NCBI GenBank assembly: GCA_029309925.1
Contig: JARKND010000001.1
Coordinates: 992,001-1,056,000, forward strand
Direction: 5' to 3'
Source: Fulvivirgaceae bacterium JP3-4
Lineage (GTDB): Bacteria > Bacteroidota > Bacteroidia > Cytophagales > Cyclobacteriaceae
DNA: 64,000 nt
Each line of letters opens with the position of its first letter. Position 1 is the first letter of the stretch. Positions 63,590 to 64,000 of the stretch are shown here, piece by piece. The notes under the pieces were generated by a model that had not been told where the DNA came from, ran no database searches, and saw only the letters and a list, made by a program, of their open reading frames with translations. Both the position numbers and the translations under genes were made by a program.

Positions 63590-64000
63590 ATGCAACAACC
63601 ACGGAGAGTAGTAGTAACAGGTCTGGGAGCGCTGACGCCACTGGGCAACAACGTGAACGATTTCTGGAACAACCTCATTGAAGGAAAAAGCGGAGCAGCT
63701 CCGATCACGAAATTCGATACGACAAAGTTCAAGACGAAATTTGCATGCGAAGTGAAAGGTTTCGACCCGCTCAATTATTTTGAAAAGGCAGAGGTGCGGA
63801 AGATGGATCCGTTCACGCATTATGCCATGGTATCAAGCGAGGAGGCCCTGAAGGACTCGGGACTTGATCTCAGCAAAATCGATAAAACCCGTGTAGGCGT
63901 GATCTGGGGTTCCGGCAACGGAGGTTTCTCAACGTTCCAGCAGGAGATCATGGAATTTGCCAAAGGCGATGGCACGCCACGGATCAACCCGTACTTCATT
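63590..64000 (+). CDS. FabF paralogue (3-oxoacyl-ACP synthase), 5' part
   Basis: 137 codons visible, open to the right edge. MQQPRRVVVTGLGALTPLGN, KSGAAPITKFDTTKFKTKFA and GVIWGSGNGGFSTFQQEIME are nearly the same as the FabF at 1-1137, so this is a second copy or paralogue; the catalytic Cys lies beyond the window. Could be a housekeeping second FabF or part of another pathway. Confidence 0.93.
   Translation, partial: MQQPRRVVVTGLGALTPLGNNVNDFWNNLIEGKSGAAPITKFDTTKFKTKFACEVKGFDPLNYFEKAEVRKMDPFTHYAMVSSEEALKDSGLDLSKIDKTRVGVIWGSGNGGFSTFQQEIMEFAKGDGTPRINPYFI

Overview
The window looks like chromosomal DNA of a member of the Bacteroidota, probably class Cytophagia. The signs are a huge secreted protein ending in a type IX secretion (T9SS) sorting tail, a DUF4249 lipoprotein, an IPExxxVDY-family protein beside pyk, signal peptides ending in AQ, Bacteroidota -7 boxes (TAnnTTTG), little Shine-Dalgarno signal, and fused E1 alpha/beta ketoacid dehydrogenase. 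Genus is inference only.

Layout. 1-6.3 kb: fatty acid synthesis (acpP-fabF, fabF cut by the left edge), IPExxxVDY gene, pyk, a NFACT/RqcH-like protein, a metallo-beta-lactamase-fold phosphodiesterase. 6.3-12.2 kb: an AT-rich gap with three DnaA-box-like 9-mers, miaA, a glycosyltransferase, and a propeller sensor kinase/LuxR-type regulator pair. 12.5-22 kb: a surface polysaccharide neighbourhood (flippase, FkbM methyltransferase, five glycosyltransferases, polysaccharide deacetylase) with ruvC and a SpoIIE-type phosphatase embedded. 22-25.4 kb: Tat-exported Gfo/Idh/MocA oxidoreductase, TatD nuclease, type I asparaginase.

25.5-32.6 kb is the accessory part: tRNA-Ser(GGA) followed by a seven-copy tandem array whose units each carry the 3' end of the tRNA; three stand-alone receiver proteins, two of them followed by paralogous small helical proteins; unrecognised small genes; an orphan intrinsic terminator; and a lone DUF4249 lipoprotein.

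32.7-41.6 kb: UMF1-type MFS transporter, AMP nucleosidase, an HsdR-N-like nuclease-fold protein, and a ~2100-residue T9SS cargo protein split by a one-base frameshift at a perfect hairpin. 41.8-51.4 kb: alanine dehydrogenase, fused E1, lipoproteins, a LuxE-like acyl-protein synthetase, an NtrC-like regulator without a DNA-binding domain, RNase P RNA flanked by repeat hairpins, and a DUF2279 protein. 51.3-58.7 kb: TamB, TsaD, hotdog thioesterase, SmpB, NlpC/P60 peptidase. 58.8-63.3 kb: HNH nuclease and an L-fucose-type sugar module (lactonase, SDR dehydrogenase, FucP symporter, mutarotase), then a TetR regulator with a perfect palindromic operator. The right edge cuts a second fabF paralogue, preceded by 7-bp and 8-bp microsatellites.

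A recurring feature is short-word intergenic repeats (periods 7-8 bp up to ~130 bp), several of which fold into long hairpins and begin at or inside the stop codon of the preceding gene.
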